Source: Leifsonia williamsii
GTDB taxonomy: Bacteria; Actinomycetota; Actinomycetes; Actinomycetales; Microbacteriaceae
NCBI RefSeq assembly: GCF_030433685.1
Contig: NZ_JAROCF010000001.1
Coordinates: 1,674,001-1,738,000, forward strand
Direction: 5' to 3'
Length of the DNA: 64,000 nt
Under the pieces are notes generated by a model. It was not told the DNA's origin, made no database searches, and saw only the letters and a list, made by a program, of their open reading frames with translations. Position 1 is the stretch's first letter. Each line of letters opens with the position of its first letter. This document shows positions 9,453 through 17,609 of this stretch, in pieces. The position numbers and the translations under genes were made by a program.

Positions 9453-11254
9453 CAGTACTTCCTCTCCATCGGCTGGTAGCGGGTCACGACGACGGGCTTC
9501 CAATCGAGCGTGATGTGGTCTGCGGCATCGGACGAGTGCGGGTCGCCGGTGAGGTAGGCCATCGTGTGCTGCATGTAGTTCTCGTCGTCGCGCTTCGGGA
9601 AGTCGTCGCGCATGTGGCCGCCGCGGGACTCCTTGCGGTTGCGGGCCGAGTAGACGACGACCTCGGCGAGGTCGAGCAGGAAGCCCAGCTCGACGGCCTC
9701 CAGCAGGTCGGTGTTGTAGCGCTTGCCCTTGTCCTGCACGACGACGTTGCGGTAGCGCTCGCGGAGGCCGTGGATGGTCTCGGTGACCTGGGCCAGCGAC
9801 TCGTCGGTGCGGAACACCTGCGCGTTGCGGTCCATCTCGTCCTGCAGCTCCTTGCGGATCGCGGCGATGCGCTCGGTGCCGGTGGAGGAGCGGAGGCCGT
9901 CGATCAGCTCGCGGACGCCGCGCGCCGGGTCCTCCGGCAGCGGGACGAACTCGGCGGTCTTGACGTACTCGACGGCGTTGTTGCCGGCGCGCTTGCCGAA
10001 GACGTTGATGTCGAGGAGGGAGTTGGTGCCCAGGCGGTTGGAGCCGTGCACCGACACGCACGCGCACTCGCCGGCGGCGTAGAGGCCGGGGACGACGGTC
10101 GTGTTGTCGCGCAGCACCTCGGCCGCGGTGTTGGTCGGGATGCCGCCCATCGCGTAGTGCGCGGTCGGCATGACCGGCACCGGCTCGACGACCGGGTCGA
10201 CGCCCAGGTACGTGCGGGCGAATTCCGTGATGTCCGGCAGCTTGGTCTCGAGGACCTCGGCGCCGAGGTGCGTGCAGTCGAGCAGCACGTAGTCCTTGTT
10301 GGGGCCGGCGCCGCGGCCCTCCGCCACCTCCTGGACCATGCAGCGCGCGACGATGTCGCGCGGCGCGAGGTCTTTGATGGTGGGGGCGTAGCGCTCCATG
10401 AACCGCTCGCCGCTGGCGTTGCGGAGGATCGCGCCCTCGCCGCGGGCGCCCTCGGTGAGGAGGATGCCGAGGCCGGCGAGCCCGGTCGGGTGGAACTGGA
10501 AGAACTCCATGTCCTCGAGCGGGAGGCGCTTGCGCCAGACGATGCCGACGCCGTCACCGGTCAGGGTGTGGGCGTTGGAGGTCGTCTTGAAGATCTTGCC
10601 GAAGCCGCCGGTCGCGAAGATCACGGCCTTCGAGTGGAAGACGTGCAGCTCACCGGTCGCGAGCTCGTACGCGACGACGCCGGACGGCTGGGGGGTGCCG
10701 TCCACGTCGGTCATGATCAGGTCGAGCACGTAGAACTCGTTGAAGAAGTTGATGCCGAGCTTGACGCAGTTCTGGAACAGCGTCTGCAGGATCATGTGGC
10801 CCGTGCGGTCGGCCGCGTAGCAGGCGCGACGCACCGGCGCCTTGCCGTGGTCGCGGGTGTGACCGCCGAACCGGCGCTGGTCGATCTTGCCGTCGGGCGT
10901 GCGGTTGAACGGCAGGCCCATGTTCTCGAGGTCGATGACGGCGTCGATCGCCTCCTTGGCGAGGATCTCGGCCGCGTCCTGGTCGACGAGGTAGTCGCCG
11001 CCCTTGACGGTGTCGAAGGTGTGCCACTCCCAGCTGTCCTCCTCCACGTTGGCGAGCGCCGCGGCCATGCCGCCCTGCGCCGCGCCGGTGTGGGAGCGGG
11101 TGGGGTAGAGCTTCGAGATGACCGCGGTCCTCGCGTGCGGTCCGGCCTCGATGGCCGCGCGCATCCCGGCGCCGCCGGCGCCGACGATGACGATGTCGAA
11201 CTCGTGGTAGTGGACGCCGTCGATGACGGTCGATTCAGTCGTTGCGGTTGTCAC
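9452..11254 (-). CDS. sdhA: Succinate dehydrogenase flavoprotein subunit
   Basis: A 600-aa catalytic subunit that oxidises succinate to fumarate. Motifs seen are the dinucleotide loop [17 protein letters not shown] near residue 20, [15 protein letters not shown] (the His for covalent FAD, near residue 55), the substrate-side [10 protein letters not shown], and the [18 protein letters not shown]-terminal FAD segment. The C-terminal helical bundle contains the [16 protein letters not shown] signature. The length is normal for actinobacterial SdhA. It lies between sdhD (28-base gap) and sdhB (overlap). Confidence 0.98.
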   Translation of the reverse strand: MTTATTESTVIDGVHYHEFDIVIVGAGGAGMRAAIEAGPHARTAVISKLYPTRSHTGAAQGGMAAALANVEEDSWEWHTFDTVKGGDYLVDQDAAEILAKEAIDAVIDLENMGLPFNRTPDGKIDQRRFGGHTRDHGKAPVRRACYAADRTGHMILQTLFQNCVKLGINFFNEFYVLDLIMTDVDGTPQPSGVVAYELATGELHVFHSKAVIFATGGFGKIFKTTSNAHTLTGDGVGIVWRKRLPLEDMEFFQFHPTGLAGLGILLTEGARGEGAILRNASGERFMERYAPTIKDLAPRDIVARCMVQEVAEGRGAGPNKDYVLLDCTHLGAEVLETKLPDITEFARTYLGVDPVVEPVPVMPTAHYAMGGIPTNTAAEVLRDNTTVVPGLYAAGECACVSVHGSNRLGTNSLLDINVFGKRAGNNAVEYVKTAEFVPLPEDPARGVRELIDGLRSSTGTERIAAIRKELQDEMDRNAQVFRTDESLAQVTETIHGLRERYRNVVVQDKGKRYNTDLLEAVELGFLLDLAEVVVYSARNRKESRGGHMRDDFPKRDDENYMQHTMAYLTGDPHSSDAADHITLDWKPVVVTRYQPMERKY

Positions 11255-11282
11255 AGGTGCCTTTACGTCGGTGCCGGCCGCG

Positions 11283-11726
11283 TCAGCGCGCCGGGCAGAA
11301 GGACGGCAGCTGGTCGGCCGCCGCGCCCGCCGGACAGGGGTCGAAGGTGAAGATCACGAGCGTGCCGAGCACGATCAGCACGATGACGGCGGCGTAGATC
11401 GCCCACCGCAGGATGCGGTTGACCGTGCGGTTGTGCGCGTAGTCGTTCACCAGCGTGCGCATGCCGTTGCCGCCGTGGATGAGCGCCAGCCAGAGCATGA
11501 GCAGGTCCCAGACCTGCCAGAACGGCGTGGCGTACTTGCCGGCGACGAAGGCGAAGTCGATCTGCTTCACGCCCTCGCCGAGCACGAGGTTGATCAGCAG
11601 GTGGCCGAAGATCAGGACGATCAGCACGAGGCCGGAGGCCCGCATGTAGATCCAGCCCCACTTCTCCCAGTTGACGCCCTTGCGCGCCGGACGGGCGGGG
11701 GTGCGCGGTGCTTCGATGGTCGTCAC
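11283..11726 (-). CDS. sdhD: Succinate dehydrogenase membrane anchor subunit
   Basis: A 147-aa hydrophobic protein with three predicted membrane helices (about 30-50, 75-95 and 108-128). [16 protein letters not shown] carries the conserved anchor-subunit His used for haem or quinone binding. The C-terminal tail [19 protein letters not shown] is short and contains two cysteines. The GTG start is one base after the sdhC stop. With SdhC it binds SdhAB to the membrane and reduces the quinone. Confidence 0.93.
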   Translation of the reverse strand: MTTIEAPRTPARPARKGVNWEKWGWIYMRASGLVLIVLIFGHLLINLVLGEGVKQIDFAFVAGKYATPFWQVWDLLMLWLALIHGGNGMRTLVNDYAHNRTVNRILRWAIYAAVIVLIVLGTLVIFTFDPCPAGAAADQLPSFCPAR

Positions 11727-11727
11727 G

Positions 11728-12144
11728 TCAGTTCCCCTCCGCGAAGATGTGCATCAGCTGCACCGGGACGAAGCCGGCCATCAGCACGACCCAGAGGCCG
11801 ATGACGATCCAGAACATCGCCTTCTGGTACTTGACGCCCTTGCTCCAGAAGTCGATCAGGATGATCCGGATGCCGTTGAAGGCGTGGAACACGATCGCGG
11901 CGACCAGGGCGACCTCGCCGAGACCCATGATCGGGTTCTTGTAGGTGCCGATCACCGCGTTGTACGCCTCGGGGCTGACGCGGATGAGCGAGGTGTCCAG
12001 GATGTGGACGAGCAGGAAGAAGAAGATCGCGACGCCGGTGATGCGGTGCAGCACCCACGACCACATCCCCTCCCTGCCGCGGTACAGTGTGCCGCCCGGC
12101 CGGTTCGACGCCGGCTTCAGGGTGCCAACCGCTTGGTCTGACAC
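11728..12144 (-). CDS. sdhC: Succinate dehydrogenase cytochrome b556 subunit
   Basis: A 138-aa anchor subunit. YRGREGMWSWVLHRITGVAI includes the conserved SdhC signature (Ser/His/Arg near the quinone site), and IVFHAFNGIRIILIDF carries the second conserved His. Three membrane helices are apparent. The start is a GTG preceded by GGGAGGG at 6 bases; in-frame sequence further upstream reads into non-coding DNA. First gene of the operon. A TAGACT box (complement of 12197-12202) is a plausible -10 for the operon, about 50 bases upstream. Confidence 0.93.
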   Translation of the reverse strand: MSDQAVGTLKPASNRPGGTLYRGREGMWSWVLHRITGVAIFFFLLVHILDTSLIRVSPEAYNAVIGTYKNPIMGLGEVALVAAIVFHAFNGIRIILIDFWSKGVKYQKAMFWIVIGLWVVLMAGFVPVQLMHIFAEGN

Positions 12145-12242
12145 GGACAACCCTCCCTGGTTGCATGCTGGATGGGAGCGCCAGAAGCGCAATGCAAGTC
12201 TATGCCGCCACCCGGTGGACCGCTTCTTAGGCTCGCCTTGGT

Positions 12243-12260
12243 TATCTCGACATCGAGACA
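12243..12260. promoter_or_regulatory. Palindromic site between sdhC and a divergent small gene
   Basis: TCTCGA (12245-12250), CA, TCGAGA (12253-12258), embedded in TATCTCGACATCGAGACA. It lies upstream of both the sdh promoter region and the promoter of the divergent 66-aa gene, so one regulator could affect both. The regulator is unknown. Confidence 0.45.
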
Positions 12261-12273
12261 TCTCCCGCGCCGG

Positions 12274-12301
12274 TTGACCCGGCGCGGTGCGGGCGTAGCG
12301 T
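12274..12301 (+). promoter_or_regulatory. Promoter of the 66-aa gene (leaderless)
   Basis: TTGACC (12274-12279), a 16-base gap, TAGCGT (12296-12301), then 6 bases to the ATG at 12308. The mRNA should start at or within a base of the start codon. Confidence 0.6.
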
Positions 12302-12307
12302 CGTGGC

Positions 12308-12508
12308 ATGACGCAGGACGAACCGATCATGGACGGCAGCACAGAAGCCACCCACGAGGACCGGCTCGCCGGCGTGGTGCAGCAGGTGCGCGCCGATCTG
12401 CAGCTGCGCCCGGAGGAGGACCGCGAGGAGCTGCTGCGCCAGCGGCTCACCGACGTCGGGATCGAGCTCGACGACGCCGAGTTCGCCCGGATCGTCGGCG
12501 AGCTCTAG
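12308..12508 (+). CDS. Small conserved-looking hypothetical protein
   Basis: A 66-aa acidic helical protein without cysteines or membrane segments. It contains EDRLAGVVQQVRADLQLRPE followed by an amphipathic DVGIELDDAEFARIVGEL end. I do not know a function. Support for a real gene comes from a good promoter spaced for leaderless expression and a hairpin that contains its stop codon. It is divergent from sdhC and convergent with manC. Confidence 0.6.
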   Translation: MTQDEPIMDGSTEATHEDRLAGVVQQVRADLQLRPEEDREELLRQRLTDVGIELDDAEFARIVGEL

Positions 12509-12527
12509 CGGCCCGACCCGCTAGAGC
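12502..12527. terminator. Bidirectional hairpin containing both convergent stop codons
   Basis: GCTCTAGCGG (12502-12511) pairs perfectly with 12518-12527 around CCCGAC. The TAG of the 66-aa gene lies in one arm and the TAG of manC, read on the other strand, in the other arm. Confidence 0.65.
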
Positions 12528-13645
12528 ACGTCCGTCGACCCGGTCACCTTCAGCGCGTCGACCACGGACTTCACCCGCTGGGCGTTCTCGCTCGTCGTCA
12601 CGAGCAGCGCGTCGGGCGTGTCGACCACGACGATGTCCTTGACGCCGATGAGGCTGATGACCCGCTTGGTCTGGCTGACCACGATGCCGCTCGACGAGTC
12701 GGCGAGCACGCGCGCGTTCTCGCCGAGGATCGCGAGGTCGGACTTGCGGCCGCCCGAGTTGAGCTTGGCGAGCGAGGCGAAGTCGCCGACGTCGTCCCAG
12801 TCGAAGTAGCCGGGCACGACGGCGAGCCGGCCCGCCGCGGCCGCGGGCTCGGCGACCGAGTAGTCGATCGCGATCTTCTCGAGGTTCGGCCAGATCCGGT
12901 CGACCGCCGGACCGCGGGTCGCCGGGTCGTCCCAGGCCTCGGCGAGCTCCTGCAGCCCCTCCAGCAGGCGCGGCTTGGTGCGGCCGATCTCTTCGAGGAG
13001 GCGGTCCGCGCGCGCGATGAACATGCCCGCGTTCCACAGGTGGTCGCCGCCGGCGAGGTACTTCTCTGCGGTGGCCAGGTCGGGCTTCTCGACGAAGGAG
13101 CGGACCAGCAGCGCGCTCGGCGCTCCCGCCACCGTGAGCGGCTCGCCGGCGTGGATGTAGCCGAAGCCGACCGCGGGCTCCGTGGGTTTGATGCCGATCG
13201 TGGTGATGAAGCCGGCGTCGGCGGCGGCCACGGCCTCCCGCACCGCGACCGTGAAGAGCGGGACGTTCTTGATGACGTGGTCGGCGGCGAACGAGCCGAT
13301 GATCACGCCGGGCTCGCGCCGCTCCAGGATCGCCGCGGCGAGGCCGATCGCGGCCGTGGAGTCGCGCGGCTCCGACTCGAGCACGACGTTGGGATCGGTC
13401 AGCGCCGGCAGCTGCTCCTCGACCGCGGCCCGGTGGGCGCGGCCGGTGACCACCATCACGCGCTGCTCGCCGGAGATCGGGGCCAGGCGGTCCCAGGTGT
13501 CGCGGAGGAGCGTCTGCCCCGAACCGGTGAGGTCGTGCAGGAACTTCGGCGCCTCCGCCCGCGAGAGCGGCCACAGCCGCGACCCGATCCCTCCCGCGGG
13601 GATCACGCTGTAGAACCGGTCGAGGGGCAGGGTCCGCTGACTCAT
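12521..13645 (-). CDS. manC: Mannose-1-phosphate guanylyltransferase
   Basis: A 374-aa nucleotidyltransferase that makes GDP-mannose from mannose-1-phosphate and GTP. YSVIPAGGIGSRLWPLSRA is the N-terminal GGxGxRLWP nucleotide-binding loop, FVEKPDLATAEKYL is the FVEKP substrate motif, and YFDWDDVGDFASL closes the catalytic domain. It lacks the C-terminal isomerase domain of bifunctional enzymes, as is usual in actinobacteria. The chosen ATG follows TATCCT at 6 bases, implying a leaderless transcript. It is divergent from a glycosyltransferase that could use GDP-mannose. Confidence 0.93.
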   Translation of the reverse strand: MSQRTLPLDRFYSVIPAGGIGSRLWPLSRAEAPKFLHDLTGSGQTLLRDTWDRLAPISGEQRVMVVTGRAHRAAVEEQLPALTDPNVVLESEPRDSTAAIGLAAAILERREPGVIIGSFAADHVIKNVPLFTVAVREAVAAADAGFITTIGIKPTEPAVGFGYIHAGEPLTVAGAPSALLVRSFVEKPDLATAEKYLAGGDHLWNAGMFIARADRLLEEIGRTKPRLLEGLQELAEAWDDPATRGPAVDRIWPNLEKIAIDYSVAEPAAAAGRLAVVPGYFDWDDVGDFASLAKLNSGGRKSDLAILGENARVLADSSSGIVVSQTKRVISLIGVKDIVVVDTPDALLVTTSENAQRVKSVVDALKVTGSTDVL

Positions 13646-13657
13646 GCCGAAAGGATA
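13646..13657 (-). promoter_or_regulatory. Leaderless-type -10 box of manC
   Basis: TATCCT (complement of 13652-13657) is followed by TTCGGC and the manC ATG. It lies in the divergent manC/glycosyltransferase intergenic region. Confidence 0.45.
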
Positions 13658-13730
13658 CCGACGGGCGCTGCTCACCGGCCGTTCACGGAGGGGCAACACC
13701 CGGTCAACCCCCGGCCGGGAGCATGAGGTC

Positions 13731-14894
13731 ATGCGGGTCGCCGTCGTGAGCGAGAGCTTCCTCCCCACCGTCAACGGAGTGACGACCAGCGTCCTCCGCG
13801 TCCTGGACCACCTCGCCGACCAGGGCCACGAGGCCATCGTCATCTGTCCGGACGCCGGTGCGCCCGCGGAGTACCGCGGCTTCCCGATCCACCAGGTGCC
13901 GTCGATCGCCTACCGGCAGTTCCCGGTCGGGCTGCCGAGCCCGCAGGTGCAGCGCATCCTGGCGCGGTTCCAGCCCGATGTGCTGCACGCGGCCTCCCCG
14001 TTCTTCCTCGGCGCTCAAGCCATCGCGGCGTGCAACCGGCTCGGCGTGCCGTCGGTCGCGATCTACCAGACCGACGTCGCCGGCTTCGCGCGCCGCAACG
14101 GGCTCGGCATGACCTCCTCCATCGCCTGGAAGTACGTGCGCTGGGTGCACGACGGCGCCGACCTGACGCTGGCGCCCTCGTCGGCGTCGGAGGACGACCT
14201 CCGCCAGGCGGGCGTCGGCCGCGTGCAGCGTTGGGGCCGCGGCGTCGACCTCGAGCGCTACCACCCGAACCACCGCCGCACGCCGGAGGCCGCCGCACTG
14301 CGCGAGCGGTTGTCGCCCGACGGCGAGGTCGTCGTCGGCTACGTCGGCCGCGTCGCCCCCGAGAAGCAGGTGGAGCGGCTGCGCGCCCTCCGCGGCCTGC
14401 CCGGGGTCTCGGTGGCGATCGTCGGCGACGGCCCGTCGCGCGACCTGGTCGCCCGCGAGCTCCGCGGCATGCCCGTGACCTGGCTCGGCCGGCTCGGGGG
14501 AGCGGAGCTCGGCACGGCGTACGCCGCGTTCGACCTCTTCGTGCACACCGGCTCGGAGGAGACCTTCGGCCAGACCGTGCAGGAGGCGCACGCCTCCGGC
14601 CTCCCCGTCGTGGCGCCGGCTGCCGGCGGCCCGATCGACCTCGTCGAGCACGGCGTCGACGGCTTCCTGTACCCGCCCGCGGACGAGCGCGCCCTCCGCG
14701 CCGCGGTGCACACCATCGTCGGCGACACCCCGCTGCGGCTGCGGATGGGGGAGGCGGGGAGGCGCGCGGTGCTGGGCCGTGACTGGGCGGGCGTGTGCGG
14801 CGAGCTCGTCCGCCACTACGAGCGCGTCATCGTCGCCGCCTGCGAACAGGCCGACGCGGAGGCGGCAGGCCGCATCCCCAGCCTGCGCGCGTAA
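13731..14894 (+). CDS. Glycosyltransferase family 4, probably GDP-mannose dependent
   Basis: A 387-aa GT-B fold glycosyltransferase. The acceptor side begins RVAVVSESFLPTVNGVTTSV, typical of actinobacterial mannosyltransferases such as MgtA. The donor-side domain holds VGYVGRVAPEKQVERL and the EX7E-like segment GSEETFGQTVQEAHASGLPV. Divergence from manC supports GDP-mannose as donor and a role in mannosylated glycolipids or lipoglycans, but the acceptor cannot be read from sequence. The start at 13731 gives a clean N-terminus with GAGG just upstream; the frame stays open further 5' without a matching motif. Confidence 0.85.
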   Translation: MRVAVVSESFLPTVNGVTTSVLRVLDHLADQGHEAIVICPDAGAPAEYRGFPIHQVPSIAYRQFPVGLPSPQVQRILARFQPDVLHAASPFFLGAQAIAACNRLGVPSVAIYQTDVAGFARRNGLGMTSSIAWKYVRWVHDGADLTLAPSSASEDDLRQAGVGRVQRWGRGVDLERYHPNHRRTPEAAALRERLSPDGEVVVGYVGRVAPEKQVERLRALRGLPGVSVAIVGDGPSRDLVARELRGMPVTWLGRLGGAELGTAYAAFDLFVHTGSEETFGQTVQEAHASGLPVVAPAAGGPIDLVEHGVDGFLYPPADERALRAAVHTIVGDTPLRLRMGEAGRRAVLGRDWAGVCGELVRHYERVIVAACEQADAEAAGRIPSLRA

Positions 14895-14971
14895 AGTGAG
14901 GTGGCCGCTCCGGCGGCCGTGATCCTGTACAGGCGCACCACTCTCTCTGCGCACGACCCTGGAGGTGAACG

Positions 14972-16117
14972 ATGGCGAACCTGAACCGACGCGGCATTCC
15001 GATGCCCTTCGTGTCCCGAGCGCGACGGGTCGACCCTCCATCCGCCTCCTCGTCCGCCGTCGCCACCGCCGATGACCGGCCCGCCGTGCGCGAGCGCGAC
15101 AGCATGGTCGACAGCGCGGTGTACGCCGACGGCGTGCGCGTCGCCTCCCCGCGGACCCTGGCCGACACCTACCGCGCGCTCGACGAGACGCGCGGCGGCA
15201 TGGCGTGGATCGGGCTGTACCGGCCGAGCGAGCAGGAGCTGATGTCGCTCGCGGACGAGTTCAACCTCCACCCGCTCGCCATCGAGGACGCGATCGTCGC
15301 CCACCAGCGGCCCAAGCTGGAGCGGTACGACACCGTGCTGTTCGTCGTGCTCAAGGCGGCGAACTATTTGGACGTGCCCGAGGAGGTCGACTTCGGCGAG
15401 CTGCACCTCTTCGTCGGCCCGAACTTCGTGATCACGGTCCGGCACAGCGAGTCGCCCGACCTCTCCACCGTCCGGCAGCGGATGGAGGCGGAGCCCGACC
15501 TCCTCGCCCTCGGTCCGCAGGCCGTGCTCTACGCGATCATCGACGCGGTGGTCGACGCCTACAGCCCGGTCGTCGCCGGCCTCGCGAACGACATCGACGA
15601 GATCGAGACCCAGGTGTTCGGCGGCGACGCCCTCGTCTCCCGCCGCATCTACGAGCTGTCGCGGGAGGTCATCGACTTCCAGCGCGCGACGCACCCGCTC
15701 TCGGCGGTCATGCTCGCGCTCGAACGCGGCACCGCGAAGTACGGCGTGACGCAGGAGCTGGAACGCCGCCTGCGCGACGTCGCCGACCACCTCACGCAGG
15801 TGAACGAGCGGGTGGACGCGTTCCGCTACCTCCTGCGCGACATCCTCACGGTGAACTCGACCCTGGTCGCCGAACGCCAGAACGAGGAGATGACCCGCCT
15901 CGCGCACTCCAGCAACACGCAGGGGGAGGAGGTGAAGAAGATCTCGTCCTGGGCGGCGATCCTCTTCGCACCCTCGCTGATCGCCGGCATCTACGGCATG
16001 AACTTCACCCATATGCCCGAGCTGGACTGGCCCTTCGGCTACCCGCTCGCAGTGGTGGCGATGTTCGGGCTGAGCGGGCTGCTGTACGCGGTGTTCAAGC
16101 GGCGGGGGTGGCTGTAG
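14972..16117 (+). CDS. corA: CorA-family magnesium/cobalt transporter
   Basis: A 381-aa CorA protein. The long N-terminal cytoplasmic domain (about 1-310) is followed by two C-terminal membrane helices. The selectivity loop signature is IYGMNFTHMPELDWPFGYP (the GMN motif) between the helices, and the protein ends in a basic tail (KRRGWL) as in CorA. It forms pentamers that admit Mg2+ in the plasma membrane. GGAGG lies 7 bases before the ATG. The first 45 residues are variable and may be dispensable. Confidence 0.93.
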   Translation: MANLNRRGIPMPFVSRARRVDPPSASSSAVATADDRPAVRERDSMVDSAVYADGVRVASPRTLADTYRALDETRGGMAWIGLYRPSEQELMSLADEFNLHPLAIEDAIVAHQRPKLERYDTVLFVVLKAANYLDVPEEVDFGELHLFVGPNFVITVRHSESPDLSTVRQRMEAEPDLLALGPQAVLYAIIDAVVDAYSPVVAGLANDIDEIETQVFGGDALVSRRIYELSREVIDFQRATHPLSAVMLALERGTAKYGVTQELERRLRDVADHLTQVNERVDAFRYLLRDILTVNSTLVAERQNEEMTRLAHSSNTQGEEVKKISSWAAILFAPSLIAGIYGMNFTHMPELDWPFGYPLAVVAMFGLSGLLYAVFKRRGWL

Positions 16118-16130
16118 CCGAGTCCCGGGC

Positions 16131-16156
16131 TGGGTGTCCCCAGCACGGGTGACACC
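16131..16156 (+). terminator. Weak hairpin after corA
   Basis: GGGTGTC (16131-16137) pairs with GACACCC (16150-16156) around a 12-base loop, 13 bases past the corA stop. Confidence 0.35.
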
Positions 16157-16310
16157 CCGCTCGAATGAGCAGTCGCCAACGGCGCGCGCGTTTGTAACGC
16201 TTGCATGAAGAAGCCGGATTCGAGGACGGTGCGGTCCGACACATTCGGTAACGTGAATCGCATCTGGCCCCGTTGTACCCGCGGCGGCCACGCATCTTGG
16301 AGGACAAACC

Positions 16311-17390
16311 TTGACAATCACAGCCCGTAAGGCCGGCCTCGTCGGCCTGGCGGCGACCGGCGTCATCGCGCTGCTCGCCGCGTGCTCGGCTGCCCCGTCG
16401 GACAACTCGACCGGCGCGGCGAAGAGCGACTTCCTGCCCTGCATGGTCTCCGACTCCGGCGGCTTCGACGACCACTCGTTCAACCAGCTCGGCTACGAGG
16501 GCATGGTGCAGGCGGCCGGCAAGCTCGGCGTCGAGTACAAGAAGGCCGAGTCGAAGAGCGAGAACGACTTCGACCCGAACATCCAGTCGATGGTCGACGC
16601 GAACTGCAACCTGATCACGACCGTCGGCTTCCTGCTCGCCGACGCGACGAAGAAGGCCGCGACCGCGAACCCCGACGTCAACTTCGCCATCATCGACGAC
16701 AACTCGATCAAGGCGGACAACGTCAAGCCGATCATCTTCGACACCGCCCAGGCGGCGTTCCTCGCCGGCTACGCGGCCGCGAGCTACTCGAAGACCGGCA
16801 TCGTCGGCACCTTCGGCGGCATGCAGATCCCGACCGTGACCATCTTCATGGACGGCTACGCGGACGGCGTGAAGTACTTCAACGAGCAGAAGGGCAAGTC
16901 CGTGAAGGTCGTCGGCTGGGACGTCGACGCGCAGAACGGCTCCTTCACCGGTGGCTTCGACGCCAACGAGACCGCGAAGAACACGGCGCAGGGCATCATC
17001 GACCAGAACGCCGACGTCATCATGCCGGTCGGCGGCCCGATCTACCAGTCGGCCGCGCAGGCGATCAAGGACTCCGGCAAGCAGATCGCGATGATCGGCG
17101 TCGACGCCGACGTCTTCGAGTCCGACCCGGCCGTCAAGGACCTCCTGCTGACCTCGGTCATGAAGGGCATGAAGCCCGCCGTGAACGACGTCGTCACCCA
17201 GGCGGCCGACGGCAAGTTCTCGAGCGAGCCGTACGTCGGCACGCTGAAGAACGACGGCGTGGGCATCGCCCCGTTCCACGACTTCGAGTCGAAGGTGGAC
17301 CCGGGCCTGCAGGGCGAGCTCGACAAGATCAAGGCCGGCATCATCGACGGCTCGATCAAGGTCACCTCGCCGGCGTCGCCCAAGCAGTAA
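16311..17390 (+). CDS. BMP-family nucleoside-binding lipoprotein of an ABC importer
   Basis: A 359-aa secreted lipoprotein. A short signal peptide ends in the lipobox LLAAC with Cys25 as the lipid-modified residue. The mature part is a Bmp/Med family periplasmic-type binding domain: MVSDSGGFDDHSFNQLGYEG near the N-terminus, GTFGGMQIPTVTIFMDGYADG in the middle and VGGPIYQSAAQ further on. Family members (BmpA, PnrA) bind purine nucleosides; the surrounding salvage genes support that. It starts with TTG, with GGAGG 8 bases upstream. It is separated from the ABC genes by a hairpin, which would allow excess binding protein over transporter. Confidence 0.92.
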   Translation: MTITARKAGLVGLAATGVIALLAACSAAPSDNSTGAAKSDFLPCMVSDSGGFDDHSFNQLGYEGMVQAAGKLGVEYKKAESKSENDFDPNIQSMVDANCNLITTVGFLLADATKKAATANPDVNFAIIDDNSIKADNVKPIIFDTAQAAFLAGYAAASYSKTGIVGTFGGMQIPTVTIFMDGYADGVKYFNEQKGKSVKVVGWDVDAQNGSFTGGFDANETAKNTAQGIIDQNADVIMPVGGPIYQSAAQAIKDSGKQIAMIGVDADVFESDPAVKDLLLTSVMKGMKPAVNDVVTQAADGKFSSEPYVGTLKNDGVGIAPFHDFESKVDPGLQGELDKIKAGIIDGSIKVTSPASPKQ

Positions 17391-17404
17391 CGACACCGCA
17401 CTCG

Positions 17405-17435
17405 ACGGGGAGGTCAGCAGCGCTGGCCTCCCCGT
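17405..17435 (+). terminator. Hairpin between the binding protein and ABC genes
   Basis: A 14-bp stem (17405-17418 with 17422-17435, one G-U pair), AGC loop, followed by TGTCG. A complete or partial terminator. Confidence 0.6.
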
Positions 17436-17520
17436 TGTCGTGCCCCTGCCTCCGCATCCGGGCCCGCCGCACTTGCTCGGCCCGCTCGTTTGAGCACACA
17501 CTGACATTTGTGCAGGAAGG

Positions 17521-17609
17521 TAGGGTTGTGGATGCGCATCGAGGCCACCAGCCGTTCCGCGCGTCCTCACTCACCCCGGGCGAGTAGAGAAGGAAACCCA
17601 CCCGAATGA
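17521..17609 (+). promoter_or_regulatory. Promoter box and possible 25-codon leader ORF before the ABC genes
   Basis: TAGGGT (17521-17526) is followed 5 bases later by an ATG at 17532 that opens a 25-codon frame, beginning MRIEATSRSARP. This frame ends in a TGA at 17607-17609 that overlaps the ATG of the ATPase gene (ATGA). The ribosome-binding site of the ATPase gene (AGAAGGAAA) lies inside the leader frame. The peptide has no recognisable similarity. It could couple translation or simply be a chance frame. Confidence 0.4.

Noticed and set aside
12226..12245. Possible iron-box (IdeR/DtxR-like) TTAGGCTCGCCT near the sdh promoter
   Set aside because: Only about half of the 19-bp consensus matches and the left arm is missing; too weak to claim.
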